Source: Dendrophyllia cribrosa
Lineage: Eukaryota > Cnidaria > Anthozoa > Scleractinia > Dendrophylliidae
Direction: 5' to 3'
Assembly: GCA_024195265.1 (NCBI GenBank)
Contig: JAJLRJ010000008.1
Location: 27,311,432 to 27,375,431, forward strand
Length of the DNA stretch: 64,000 bases
Part shown: in pieces, positions 1 to 52,379 of the stretch
Layout: every line of letters begins with the position of its first letter
Numbering within the stretch: the first letter of the stretch is position 1
The notes under the pieces: generated by a model
Seen by the model: the letters and a program-made list of their open reading frames with translations, nothing else
The model's database searches: none
Told to the model about the DNA's origin: nothing
Program-made: the position numbers and the translations under genes

Positions 1-92
1 CACCCTTTGGCAGAAATTATGAACTTGTCCATTCAGTCAGGAATTTATCCATCTAAACTAAAAGGTGCAAAAATTGTTCCTGTATATTGTTC
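1..92 (+). mobile_element. LINE reverse-transcriptase fragment (window edge)
   Basis: Frame 1 reads HPLAEIMNLSIQSGIYPSKL then KGAKIVPVY, the early RT block of non-LTR retrotransposons (NLSI..G.xP..LK.AKIxPxxK). The frame then degenerates through a short duplication (TTGTTCCTGTATAT twice) and stops. It probably continues off the left edge. Confidence 0.75.
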
Positions 93-1189
93 CTGTATAT
101 TGGCTTCAATACCTTTTCACTAACGTTCTGATCTTACGTTGTAATGAAAGAGAAAAAGGACCAATAAGGAGATAGATATCAGGATTGTTTTCACATCTTA
201 CAAGTTTTAAAAAAAAAACATGTTTGGAGTAAAGGATTCGGTTCCAACTGAATGCTTTGCGTTTTCGTGTGGTGTATAAATTTACATGTGCAGGTTGTCA
301 CGCCTGTTATGTCTTTTTTCTGTTATGCCTGTTATGTCATTATGACATTTTTCCACACGGGTTTACGAACATTTACACTCAGACCGTAATTGTCATATCT
401 TAAGCAATTAAAGGCTTCAGAGTCATGTAAGGACCTGTGTTCGGAGGCTTGTTTTTCCATTCTGGACTCGGCTCCTACAAACTTTCAACTCAAGATCAAA
501 GGGGCCCTCCACATTGAATGGGAGCGACCTTCACTCAATAAACAGCTTTAAACATGTTAATTTGGCACTTCTACTTTAATTTATATCTTTCACTACTCCT
601 TTTTGTATCCTCTTAGTTTTATGTAATTTGTTTAACTTTTCTTCTTGTAATTAGCCACATTGTTAAATTATTGTTCCGTATCCCCTTCAGTATTATGTAA
701 TATGTCATTGGCTACATTGTTCAATATTATTGTGTTATTGTAAGATTGAAAAAAGATTGAAAGGTTGGTTTTCGCTTCACTGATTACATACATGTACTGG
801 AGTAGGTAGCGCGCGAAGCAAGAGAGAAATTTAGACGAGAGGCATTTCGATATCTTTGTGGTTGTGTGGTTATTGCGGTTTAATATACTTTTCTTATCCA
901 ATTTACGCATGCAAATGAAATTTCTCGTAATTTCAGTTATCGGAGTAGACAAAATACAAAAATATCGTGATTGCGGCTGGTTTGCATCAGTCACGGAATT
1001 CTGGTGCGAGCTAAAATAACATTTTAAATTGTGTACTTGGAAAATGTACACAATTTCTGCATTATTTATTGTTTTTCCAGCACACTTTAAAATAGTACTA
1101 TCATTCAGTCTTCTGAAGTGCAGTGTTGTTTCATTAATTCGTGTGAACCTGTTTTGAATTCGTTATTGAGAGATCTTGAGAGAGGCGTG
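93..1189. other. Upstream non-coding, nothing recognised
   Basis: AT-rich, no coding potential and no clear repeat structure seen. A 127-codon minus-strand frame at 668-1051 has no recognisable motif. Confidence 0.5.
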
Positions 1190-1695
1190 ATAGCCCTCAC
1201 TGTCCACAGTGAGGCCACGCAAACTGTGTGTCCATTAACATTTTAAAATTTAAAGCAAATGGTCGCATTATCGTAAATACTGCGATGAATTTCTACATAT
1301 AAATCCAAACTAAACATAATCTTACCTTAAATGTGATTTATTGTCATCCTTGCGGTTGAAAACGGTGAATTTTGGCGTTTTGGAGGTTTTTGCGTTAGGC
1401 TTTTATCTGCACAGGTAACTGATTAAACGGACGACGCGAAACGCCAAAATTCGCCGTTTTCAGCCGCAAAAAATCAGTCCCTATATACGCCAAGGGACGC
1501 ATAAGACCTAAAGGAGGACAATACACAACATTTTAGGTAAGATTACATTTAGAATTAATGTGTTCATATATACATATCCCTCGCAATGTTTTACCTTTTG
1601 GTATTCCCATTACATTACGTTACATTTCACCTAAATTTAAAAATTCAAATGGTCACATAGTTTGTGCGGATTCTCTGTGGACTATCCAGAAAAGG
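1190..1695. repeat. Nested inverted-repeat element
   Basis: Three concentric inverted repeats: an outer pair near 1194-1242 and 1644-1690 (CACA[C/T]AGTTTG), a middle pair 1317-1350 and 1512-1545 (TAATCTTACCT), and an inner hairpin 1351-1468 (GCGGTTGAAAACGG against CCGTTTTCAGCCGC). Fits MITEs inserted one inside another, or a single foldback element. Confidence 0.6.
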
Positions 1696-2159
1696 AATTA
1701 AAAATTAATGAAATAGCTTGAACAGCCGGTGAAAGACGTTTTCACAAATTCCCCTTCCGTTATATTGAGCACCAGTTGGACAAAAAGAAAGGTAAACTTA
1801 ATAGTTTCTTTGAGGTTGAATGAAATAATGTATTAATCCTTAAGATCATCCGTTAGGTAAGTTTTTGGAAATTAACAGATAATCTCGTATTTGAGCAAAA
1901 AATCTTCTTTGCCTCAGATAAACATACGGATTTGATGATGAAAACAAACAAGAGAAATGTCACCTAGAAGTTTAGTAAGATGGATAATTAGTGCCTTTTA
2001 GTTTTGTTACAACATAAGTGTCGTTTTTTTCATCGGAAAAGGCCAACTAGGTTTCCGTTACCTAAAATATTCAGCTAAATAATTCCAATCACACTGTGCT
2101 AGATTAAACAGTGATGCCTCTAAAAGGCTCGAAAATAATGTAGGGAAAAAAAAAAGAAA

Positions 2160-2877
2160 CAAGACCTTGCGGACACCTCGCTACTAAGGACACCCCGCTA
2201 TTGCGGACAAACAGTGAATCCCCGGCAAATGTTATACTGAAATAAACTCCCGCTTATACGGACTCTAGCTATTACGGACTTACGGACATTTGATTCGGTC
2301 CCGACGTCACAATTTTATCGTTTTTACACTCGTTAAAGCGGACACCGAGCGGCATCTTTGAATAGTAAAACACATTTTAAATATATTTTTTCCGTCTTTT
2401 GTCAACACCTTTTCCTGGCTGGATTTGCGCTTCTTCTTTTGAAGAGTTTCAAAAACGTTCTTGACTGTGTTGAAAACATTGCTACCTTTCTAGTTCAAAG
2501 AGGACAGTTCGACGTTACGCACGAATTTAGCCTCCTTAGCGATAACGTCGGCGAAATTGACATTCAAAGGAGAGTTACCCAGAGCCGTTTGGAAATAAAT
2601 CCCACAGCATAGGTTAGATGCAATTCCAGTAACATTTGATTCTGGGTACAATGTACTGAACTTTAACTATATACTGTCCCGTTCTGTTAAGCCTATTATG
2701 TTTGTAAATAGAACGGTTTTAATACTCTTTACATGTGGAAAAGGCTCTAGGATATGTCCTGCAGTCAATGAAAATGTAAATACATGTAATCCCCCTACTG
2801 TAAGTATGTTTTCAAATAACTTTTTTCGCAACCCGCTATTACGGACTCTCGCTATTATGGACACCCTCGGGACAGTA
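2160..2877 (+). mobile_element. pogo/Tigger-like transposon remnant
   Basis: Both flanks carry degenerate units of the type GCTATTACGGACTC / GCGGACACC, as in subterminal repeats of pogo-like elements, and the right end is CGGGACAGTA. The middle holds a short frame (2358-2612) with a leucine-rich helix and QRRVTQSRLE that may be a transposase C-terminus; I cannot confirm it. TACTGTCCCG at 2672 is inverted to the right end, so a smaller 206-bp derivative (2672-2877) may be embedded. Confidence 0.5.
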
Positions 2878-3190
2878 CCTTATTATAGGAAATTAACAAT
2901 GCACGTTGACAACGCGAAGAAAATTTACGTTACACTAAATTAACGCGAATTTTTCAAAAGTTAGGTTTACATGCATTTAATTAAGGCGAATTTTTCGATA
3001 AGCATCTTGCTTTATTTACTGCGATTTTCATAATTCTGCAAACTCGCACTTTACATTTCTGAACGCCAAACTGCGTTTTGGCTTCCGTCAATAAAACTTT
3101 CCGAGACAAGTGCACGGGAGACAGAGGAGTATCAAGATCAATCAAAAGACATTTTGAACTCGATTTTAAACGAAGACGTCCTGTCAGATA

Positions 3191-4460
3191 GTAGGCTGGT
3201 TCACACTAGGGCCAAAGTGCACTTGAAGTGCACTTGATAATCAAGTAGACTTGAGGTCCACTTAGGAAAGACGAGACAATAGATTTTCAGGCATGACTAC
3301 GCACAGCGTGCGTATTTAGATGCAAATTACTTGCGATCGCAAGTTGGTATGCAGTTGATTAGCCGTGATAAACAAAGTTGAAGCACTAAAGTACGATATG
3401 CATAAGGGCCTGGTCGCACTACAGTCAAAAACCCGTGCAAAAATCGAGGAAAACAAAAGAAACCGCTCCGCATTTTGTGGAATGTTTTTGTTTTTATATC
3501 ATTTTGCACGGGCTAATTTTTGTTTTTGACTGTAGTGCGACCAGGCCCTAAAACGCTAAGTCGTTAGTAAAATATTTTTTCTTATCATGTCAAGATTTAT
3601 TTGAACTTAATTCAGCAAAACATCGTCTCAGAGCCTGGTGTAACGCTATGCTCACTTTTTGTTATTTTTTGGGAACTTTTTCGTGCTCGTCATAAAAGCA
3701 TGTTTTTGTATCTTATGAGTATTGAATGCGCGCATGGCTGTAGTGTTTTTGATTGGCTAAAGCTGAGAATTAGACTACAACCTTTTTTTCTCGATGCAGA
3801 ATTTTTTACCCTAAGTCGGCTTGAAATACGCCTTCCAATACAACAGCTAAAGTAAAACTTGAGATCCTGCTTGAGAGTCTTTTAGAAGTCGTCCGTGACT
3901 GCGAATCGTAAACCAAAACGCAGAGAGCTCGTTCCCTGTGGAATTCAAAGTTGCACGCACACGTGCTTTTAGCTGCACGGCTGCACGGCTTTACTGTCAT
4001 TGGTCAAGTGCGCTCTCAAGTAAGGGGTGGACCTTCCTTTGAAGTGCACTTGGATTCTTTTGTTTTACGCATATCGCCAGGGCAACAAAGAATCCAATAA
4101 GTGCGGTCATTAAAACGTTCACACTCCAAGTACGCGAGCTACACTTGGGTGATTCCGCACAAACCAACAGCACGTGCCATTCAAAAAGACGTTTTTGATA
4201 AAAAAGAAGGGAAATATGGAGCTTTTCGAAAACGAACTACTGGAAATTATTTAACTTTCTAATTACATTCAGCTGATATTAATTTTTACCTCTTTGATAC
4301 ATTTTACAATGAGATTGAAACGTGTAAATAAATCAGATGACTGCTTCTATTGAAACGTAAGTCAGACTTAGAAAACGCTCTCAGAAAGGAGTTCACACTA
4401 CAAGTACGTACCAAGTGCACTTCAAGTGTACTTAAGAGCTCAGAGTGAGAACCGGCCTAG
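3191..4460. mobile_element. Inverted-repeat DNA element
   Basis: Ends are imperfect inverted copies (GGCTGGTTCACACTA at left, its complement with mismatches ending near 4460), with repeated AGTGCACTTGAAGTGCACTT motifs in both arms. No transposase is seen inside. It contains a younger MITE at 3406-3548. Confidence 0.5.
3406..3548. mobile_element. PIF/Harbinger-like MITE (143 bp)
   Basis: Near-perfect terminal inverted repeats beginning GGGCCTGGTCGCACTA, flanked by TAA on both sides (3403-3405 and 3549-3551). A 3-bp TAA/TTA duplication is typical of PIF/Harbinger. Confidence 0.8.
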
Positions 4461-4733
4461 TGACTCTGAAGAGCCATTAGAGGAGTCATGAACTAATAAG
4501 GTTTTGTATTGAAATAAAGGTGCTTTAAAATAACAATGTTGTTGATGCAACATTTTTAAATTAGCCATCACTTGAATTGTAATTAACGTATTGTTAATTT
4601 TGACTGGGGATCGTCTTTGAAAAGCCCAACAGGGCTTGCTAAGATCTGCTGCCATGGTATATAACTGTGAAATGTAACCAGTCACTATATATATGCACTG
4701 TAATGGGCGAATAACATCGCACGCAACTTCAGC

Positions 4734-5062
4734 GTGTGTCCACCTTTAAATATACCTCATTATTCTACTAGGGGTTAATTGCGTGCTATATTGAGTGTAT
4801 ATTGCTATATTGCGTGCAATAATTTCATCGAAATCAGTGATTTGTTTAACGTCGTTTTCAGAGGGAGTGGTTGCCCGCAATTCTCCGAGCCAGGGGCTCA
4901 TTATAAAACTTGAGTGAGCGAGAGCTAATATGCCTTAATAATATTACAAACGATAATATATATAACTAACAAATAATCGTAGAGTGCGTCCACCTTTAAA
5001 TATACTTCACCATTCTGGATTTGTTGCGTGCTATATTGTGTGCAACAATCTCAGGGGTGGTC
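4734..5062 (+). promoter_or_regulatory. Duplicated promoter-like block upstream of NOS
   Basis: Two direct copies about 250 bases apart (near 4734-4830 and 4984-5062) share CCACCTTTAAATATAC, a following CATTCT and GCGTGCTATATTG. TTTAAATA resembles a TATA element. They lie 300-640 bases before the NOS start codon and 5' of the inferred acceptor of exon 1. Promoter function is inference. Confidence 0.35.
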
Positions 5063-5365
5063 ACCCAATGTTGCGTGCGGTGCCGTTGCATCGCGTGTCC
5101 GGCCAATTATTATTCCTACTGTTGCAAAAATCTACGCCGCAAGTTTAGCCATTACAAGTTACCACAACTACTTTGTTATAGGACATTTTCACGTGATGTC
5201 ACACTGGTGTACGAAACAAAAGATTTCTCATTAGCATCTGTTATTTTCTTTTGTTCCGTCCACCAGCATGGCCGCTGGGCTTTTGCCTTTAAAATCCTCA
5301 GGGAATGGTTGGAAACCACCTATTGTTTTTCTCAGGTACATTCGTCGGTGAAAGACGAAGTTAAA

Positions 5366-45880
<40,515 letters not shown>

Positions 45881-46551
45881 AATACAGCTCCTAAGTGAAC
45901 ATTATCCCTTAGACTTGCCCACAAGTCGAGCTTAGGAGCGCGGAGCGCGTACTCGAACGAGAGAGCGAGCAAGCGCGTATTCCATTGTCAAAAGAGACTG
46001 AAATAGCTAAGAATAAGGGTAAAGGTTAATTTAACAGAGAAATACGATAAGTAAATTATAAAAATTACATCAATTCGCAAAGCTACGAGAAACCCTTGCA
46101 TAAGATTTCACATGACAGAGGTGTCTTCAGTTAAACTTCGCGAACTTTTACGTACATGACAAATATTGTAAAAAATGAAAAGTTTCATAGTTTCGTACAA
46201 TTCGCAGTTTTTGTCAAGGCTTTTCTTAAATCGCATGTGATGGTTTGGCGTAGCTTTACGCAGTATTCGTAATTTTAAAAGCATTTCCGCCGAATAAATG
46301 TAGCTAGCCTTTCTCTAGGTAAATTATACACCACGCCAGATTAACCATTTTTATCTCGTGAATACGCGAAGCGTTGAACGAGATATAGTTTACGGGGACA
46401 ATTATGTAAATTTGCACTCGATGAATCACTCGGATATAACTTCTTTTTTTTTTAATTCCCCCAGTGCATTGCGTCATTCTGTTGTCTTGACAGTCTCATT
46501 TCACACAATGCATATTTATGTCACGCTAAGATGTTTTGTTTTTAAGATGTT
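45881..46551. other. Downstream of NOS, probably 3' UTR then intergenic
   Basis: No frame or repeat recognised. Contains the candidate polyadenylation hexamer at 46293. Confidence 0.5.
46293..46298 (+). terminator. Candidate polyadenylation signal
   Basis: AATAAA about 415 bases after the NOS stop codon, the first canonical hexamer I noticed downstream. AATAAA is frequent in AT-rich DNA, so this is only a candidate. Confidence 0.35.
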
Positions 46552-46777
46552 TGTTGTTCATTAGCAGAAAATATAAATTTATTTGTGTTAATAGTTTGAC
46601 AATAGCGTGGAAAGATTTTCATTGACACCAAAAGATCATTCAGTAACATTCAATGATATTAACAGACAAGCATTTGAACCCTTTGACAATTATTAGCTCG
46701 AAATGTACTTTCTTTTGCACAATTATCATCTTTAATGACAATAATGCGCAAACATTAATAAATTTTGTGCCATTAGC

Positions 46778-46930
46778 CCAATTTCGATATATTAAAATTC
46801 AACTTGAAACAATTAAAAGACATCATTACGAGGCTTAGGGGAATAAACCATACAAATCCCTACTATCATTTCCCTAAGCCTTGTAGTGATGTCTTTTGTT
46901 TCAAGTTGAATTTTAATATATCGAAATTGG
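46778..46930. mobile_element. Palindromic MITE in the transposon left arm
   Basis: Arms of about 60 bp, CCAATTTCGATATATTAAAA onward, nearly perfect inverses around a short centre. Absent from the matching position of the right arm, which shows it is a later insertion. Confidence 0.8.
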
Positions 46931-46950
46931 CCTACTGACAATCATTTTAT

Positions 46951-47105
46951 GGGGCAGTACGCAGCTCTTACAAGGTCTTCTCTGATTTGCTGAGAAAACA
47001 ATAGAACAAACAACACAACAATGGACCCTAGACCTAAAAACAATAGAGCTGCGTGATATACGAGTCCAATGAAATTAGAGGTTGTTAAGAGCTGCATGGT
47101 ATCTG
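46951..47105. mobile_element. hAT-like MITE (155 bp) in the left arm
   Basis: 8-bp duplication CATTTTAT at 46943-46950 and 47106-47113. Inner end repeats share GCAGCTCTTA. The right arm keeps the empty site (CATTTTAGTGTATGTG). Confidence 0.8.
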
Positions 47106-47390
47106 CATTTTATAGTGTATGTGAATTTCATTAACGAGTTTTGCATAAACACTCACATTCCGTAGCATTAACAGACGACTATTTTTACAAACGCGACATT
47201 CTTTATCGCGGCAATACAAACATTAACACGTTTTCAACACACAATAAGGAAATACAGCTTTTCAATAGCGCAACATAATTTCGACGGATTTTTTGGAAAG
47301 TGTTCACGAGGGAATGTTGCATTTAGAAGAAGGGAGGTTTACCTATAAAAGTGCTGTATTGCACAATCATTTTGTCAGAAAGAGATGCAA

Positions 47391-47536
47391 TAGACACTTT
47401 TAATAAATACCACGATGCATCATTTTCCGCTAATGACGTCAAACATATTCTTTTGAATTCTCTTGCAATTCAAAAGAATATGTTTGACGTCATTAGCGGA
47501 AAATGATGCATCGTGGTAATTATTAAAAGGGTCTAT
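47391..47536. repeat. Near-perfect hairpin with about 65-bp stem
   Basis: ACCACGATGCATCATTTTCC, GCTAATGACGTCAAACATAT and TCTTTTGAATT are repeated inverted after the 7-base loop CTCTTGC. Stem core 47406-47518 has no mismatch I could see; the outer ends are looser. Lies just 5' of the transposase frame. Confidence 0.8.
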
Positions 47537-47572
47537 AGGCGTACCAGTTTTGCAAGTCAGTTTGAAACAGAT

Positions 47573-49045
47573 ATGCCTTTGAGAAACAGGATACCTCTTG
47601 AACACTGAAGAATCATCAGGGCGTTTGAAGATCAAACCGAAGATTACATACTGGTGGCGGATACTTTAGGAGTCGGCAAGAAGACAACAGCAAGAAGTAT
47701 TGTAGCTCGGTACATTCGAGAAGGAAGAATCACAGAAAGACCACGGGGAGGCAGAAACAACGTCAGGGTTGATAACGAGATGAGGGACTGCCTCAATGAC
47801 ATTTTAAACGAGAACTGTCTATCGTGTAACACTAGCCCAGATAAACCGCGAGCTTAGGGTCTGTTTACATGGAGGGAGGGTGCCCCGGCTAACCGAGCTA
47901 CCCTGGGAGAGCCAACTTTTCACACGTTTCTTTAGAAAACGCATTGAAGCGTTTACATAATAAACAGGGTAATCCGCCCTCCCGGGGCACCCTGTCTACT
48001 TGCCCGAGGAACTCTTCTAGGAGGGCTATCTTTTTGCCATGTAAACGGTTCGTGCTGGGTTACCCGGCCAGCCGAGGTGAGAAGACCGCGAAAAGCAGCG
48101 TTATATTTCAAGGCAGCTTTTAACGTTAACTGCCTCTGGTGACTACGCTCAATTAGTAGAGTGCAAAATAATAGCCCTAGACACTGAAAAACGGCCGCCA
48201 GCGGAACGAGTGATAAAAAAATTATACTTGCTGTGAAACGTTTCTTTTGTCCGCCATCTTGTTTGTTGTGCTTAGCGGCCGCTAAAAAGATAGCCCTCTG
48301 ACTATCCCACTTGCAATGTTTTAACCCTCCTAGCCGGGTAGCCCGGTTAGCCGGGACACCCTGCCTCCATGTAAGCAGGCCCTTAGAGTACGCCTCCCTG
48401 CAAAGCCGAGAACCGATGACCGCACAGTGGCGAGGACGCTGGAAGGAATGCTTTTTCGAGTGAAACTGGCCAGTCCCCTCACAGCTGATAGAAACAGACC
48501 AGATGTTATACAGAAACGGGTAGATTACGCCAACTGGTTCATGGGCCATGCTGTGGTGAACCATCAAGCGTCTTTGTAGACGAGTACGGCTATAACATCT
48601 GCACCGCGAGAAGTCACGGCAGGGCCAGACGAGGAGAGAGGGCATACCGGCAGGTCTGTGGACAGCGAGGGAGAAACGTAACAGTCACCATGGCCATTTC
48701 ACTAACGAACGGCCTTGTTTTTCACTCTGCGATCGTTGGGGGATGAATGCACAAAGATTTAGCGACTTCTTACTTCAGGCGAGATTGAATTTAGACCCCG
48801 ACGAACATGTAATCTTCATTTACGATGGAGCACCAGCTCACCGCAACCCTGCGAATCGCGGTCCTAACACAGAGCTCAAGATGCTTGCACCCTATAGCCC
48901 GTTCTTAAACATAGTTGAGCAAGTAATAAGTTGTCTTAAGGCAGTCATTTTCTTTATTTGCCTTTCTATGCTTTATAAAGCAGATATTTCAAGGCCCGAG
49001 GTACAGGCACAGATAAATGATAGACAAGAGGCAGCACGGCAATGA
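47573..49045 (+). pseudogene. DDE transposase of the IS630/Tc1 type, interrupted
   Basis: The N-terminal part (about 47606-47850) is helix-turn-helix-like: ADTLGVGKKTTARSIVARYI then RPRGGRN. The catalytic part has FVDEYGYN (first Asp, about 48580), IYDGAPAHR (second Asp, about 48825) and YSPFLNIVEQ (Glu, about 48917). It is broken by an in-frame stop soon after 47573, frameshifts near 47835 and 48740, and a 526-bp MITE. Not functional. Confidence 0.8.
47857..48382. mobile_element. PIF/Harbinger-like MITE (526 bp) inside the transposase
   Basis: TTA at 47854-47856 and 48383-48385. About 50-bp terminal repeats GGG[T/C]CTG[T/C]TTACATGG then CCCGGCTAACCG.GCTACCC. Removing it restores contiguity of the transposase region. 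Confidence 0.85.
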
Positions 49046-49615
49046 ATTTCTCTTGGCGACTATCGCACACAGTTGCTGCTGCAAACATTACAACGCAATA
49101 TCGGAAATATCACGGCAGCTAAATGTGGACAATGGTATCGCTCGATGCAGACATATTTACCACAATGTTTAAATAGAGAGAAAATTGAAGGCTAACTAAC
49201 GCAGTTAATAGACGTGTAGATGAATATAACCTTCTCCTTGTTGGACATCATAATGACGTCAATGTTTGTATTGCGGTACTAAAGAATGTCGCGTTTGTGA
49301 AAATAGTCGTCTGTTAATGCAATGCAATGTGAGTGCTAATGAAATTCACATACACTAAAATGATTGACAATTGACACAAATGTTTGCACATTATTGTTTT
49401 TGAAGTTAATTATTGCGCAAATGAAAGTAGATTTCGAGATAATAAATGTCAAAGGTGCAAATGTTTGTCTGTTAATGTTATTGAATGTTACTGTTTATGC
49501 TAAAATCGTTAATGAAGTTATTTTTGCGTAAATGAATGATCTTTTGGTGTAAATGAAGATATTTCCACGCTATTGTCTAACTATTCACACAAACAAATTT
49601 ATGTTTTCTGCTAAT

Positions 49616-49890
49616 CATAGTTAATAGAACAAACTGGTTATGAAACTCAGTCAGTCCTTTGTTATATGTTTTTGTTCTCCATTTCTTTTGTTCGTTTGCC
49701 TTGACCCTGCACAAAACACAAAAGATATTGAAATGCATATGAGCAACTGACCAGTAGAAACATTTGGGCTCACACGTTAAACAAAACAATGTGCAGGGTC
49801 ACGGTTCGTTCAACATAAAACAAAGCAGCTTTGTACACTCTTTTTGAAATTTGTTGAGCTTCATAACCAGTTTGTTCTATTAACTATGTG
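49616..49890. mobile_element. MITE in the transposon right arm
   Basis: TGCTAAT at 49609-49615 and 49891-49897; inverted ends CATAGTTAATAGAACAAACT. Interior has a second inverted pair around GACCCTGCACA. Confidence 0.8.
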
Positions 49891-49905
49891 CTAATGAACA
49901 GCAGA

Positions 49906-51182
49906 AGGTGTACTCTTCAATTCTTTAACTTCAAACTCAGTATGGAAAATTAAAACCGATCTGTGGTTTCAATACTTGTTTTGTATTCACGAGATGGCTC
50001 TTAGAGCCCTTTAATTAAGAACGCCAGCCAAGTATTTAGCTATCCCTCTCCTTCTTAGAAGTATGCCAAATAAATAAACTGCAAAACAGTCCGTATTTAT
50101 GCGCGAGTCCACCGAAAAAAAGTGCCCATTGAAGCGGCGGGAAAGAACAAGAGCGAGGGTGCGTGAGATTCATGCGAGCATACGCACTTCGCGCCTCCTC
50201 CCCCTCGAGCTTAAGAAAGGAAAACCGACTATTTTGCAGTGTACCAAATGAACAGTTCAGCTAGTTTCTGGTCTGCTTTTTCAACAGTCCAGAACTGTCT
50301 TTCTCCTTTCTCTGCATAACTAAAATACATTCATAAGTTATCTTTTCTCAGTCTAGATTTTTAGCGCATTTGTTCTTTTAGCCATATTTAGACATGTTTT
50401 CATACTACAATTCTAACTTAATTCAGCTCTTTGAACTGCAAGGCTTAAAAATAAACTCGTTATTTCTCTACATAAATTTAGAAGCACCTTAGCCTTAAAG
50501 AGACTGGTGAACAGGATGGTGCAGCTAGCGTGAGTAAACAAAAGCTCTTTAGTTGATAACAGGGTCACTGAGTTCGCCTTCTTAAATTCCTGGATAGTCC
50601 AAGTTTTTTTCTCTTGCTGCAAATTACTGCAGTCTACACCTACTTTTTGAAGTCTCCTGGAAGACTGGAACAAAAATTCAATTGAGTGAGTGGTGGAACT
50701 GAAATTTGGAAAGATGTGTTCTAAGTGCCATGTGTTAGTGTCAATTGCGATTGTGAACTCAGTTGTGTACAGTGGCGAAGCAGTTTGTACAATATATTCG
50801 AACGGCTTCTGAAGTACTCACCCGAGTCAATTATTGCCACAATTCAAATGGAAGGTGTTGAGCAGTACGTTTCTTGTAAAGCTTTAATATATACGGACAT
50901 TGTTCTCTTTTTAGATGGGAAAATCCTCTTTATTGAGGTCAGCTTCGACTGCTTGCTAACCCGTGACGCGAAGAAAGACAAGTGAAACATAAACTGCTGC
51001 AAAGGAGAATGCGGGACTCTGCCAAGGGTTTATTAGCGGAAATAACGCACCCAAGCAGAGTAAAGTAATGCTAGAATATACTGTATACCCAAATGCCTTT
51101 TCATTTTCTCAAAAGAATGATTTTTCGATCGTTTACGATCGGTTCAGAATCAATTAAATTTCCTGAAAATTGTATGCTCAGT
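49906..51182. other. Intergenic, nothing recognised
   Basis: An 86-codon frame at 50725-50985 has no known motif and no splice context. No repeat ends noted. Confidence 0.45.
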
Positions 51183-51420
51183 TAGAGTGGTTTTCAACTG
51201 AGTGTCGAAATTAATTGCGCGTTTGCTTTGTTTTGCTTGGCCTACGAACCAATCAGAAGTAAAAATCAAAACCAATCATGACTTGTTCGCACGCGTTTTC
51301 CCGCCCGTTACCTGCATTTGCGACGAATTATGTTGGTTCATTGGATTGTCTGCGTCTGTTGTGGTTGGCCAGAGTGATTACTTTGGTTTGGGTTTTACGA
51401 CACTTAATCGAAACTGCTTT
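51183..51420. mobile_element. MITE family A copy
   Basis: Ends TAGAGTGGTTTTCAACTGAG and CGACACTTAATCGAAACTGC, with family interior (GACTTGTTCGCACGCGTTTT). Confidence 0.75.
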
Positions 51421-52364
51421 AAAACGCAGACTTAAAACATCCCCATCCATCCGGGGGAAGACACTTCTCAACATATTTAGTGAGGGTGTGTGCGGTCTGC
51501 TCCTCTAAATCCTTACTCAGGCTAAATATTAACTTTCCTTACCCGTTTACAATTCTAACTTCTAAAATTTTCTCCTTTTCATGCTAACATGGCAAAAATC
51601 AATTTTAAGCTAAAAGGCAAAACATACCCATTGGCGGGCCAAACATTTCAAACTATGTGCTCAATTTCGGACCAAAACGGCTCAAAATTAATACTATTTA
51701 GAGTCACACATTAACTATATAGCTTATACTTATATACTTTATTACGAGTTTCCCCCCCAGGGGCTTTTCAACTCACACTTACAATATAGAGTGTATCCCT
51801 CCGCCCTTGCGGGAAGAAAAGAGGGGGGAGGAGAGCTGTCAGTATTTTATGGCTTATGTGTCGTTGAAGTGGCAAATTTAATCGGCGTCGCAAAAATAAA
51901 AGTCATTTAAGGAGATACGCTGAAAAATTTACCAAATAGAAAATATTATAGGAACAATAATTTAAGATTAAAAAGCGAGCAGAGAAAATGCACATGGCTG
52001 TTAAATATTCACACTAATAAAATGATGGAACGCCTTAAACGGTATTTTATCAGTTGTAGGCTGCTTGCCGTTCCCTGTCACATGACCTAGCGTGCGTGAC
52101 CTTCGCTCGCGTGCGTGATTAGCTCCTCACTCTACCATCGAAAGAGGGACTTCTAACAGTCTGTTATATTTGTTAAGTTACAATATTGAAAAATTATAAG
52201 TCAAATAACATGTTTGAATTGCAAAGAGAGAAAAAAAGTAAAATGTCAAAAAATGTTTTAGTTTAGTTAGATCAGTAAGTGTACATTAACCTCACTAGAG
52301 GTTTAGAATCCACAATTTATTTTTTGCTCACACGTCACATTATTATTGGATAGCTATCCCGCAA
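51421..52364. other. Intergenic, nothing recognised
   Basis: AT-rich. No open frame or repeat structure I can support. Confidence 0.45.
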
Positions 52365-52379
52365 TGGAGCGGTTTTCAA

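Larger units (their letters stand above)
46552..49905 (+). mobile_element. Decayed IS630/Tc1-type transposon with about 400-bp inverted ends
   Basis: Outer arms start TGTTGTTCATTAGCAGAAAA and end with its inverse near 49905; both run through ACAATAGCGTGGAAA, ACACCAAAAGATCATTC and ACGACTATTTT[T/C]ACAAACGCGACATTC. The transposase is broken (see 47573-49045). Five younger insertions sit inside, two in the left arm and one near the end of the right arm. Confidence 0.75.

Noticed and set aside
5021..5365. In-frame extension of the PDZ exon upstream of ATG 5366 (115 codons)
   Set aside because: A good acceptor (polypyrimidine then CAG at 5333-5335) lies inside it, its composition is Cys-rich and unlike the NOS family, and ATG 5366 has a good start context.
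47953..48645. 230-codon minus-strand frame
   Set aside because: It crosses the border of the TTA-flanked MITE and runs antisense to the decayed transposase; no motif.
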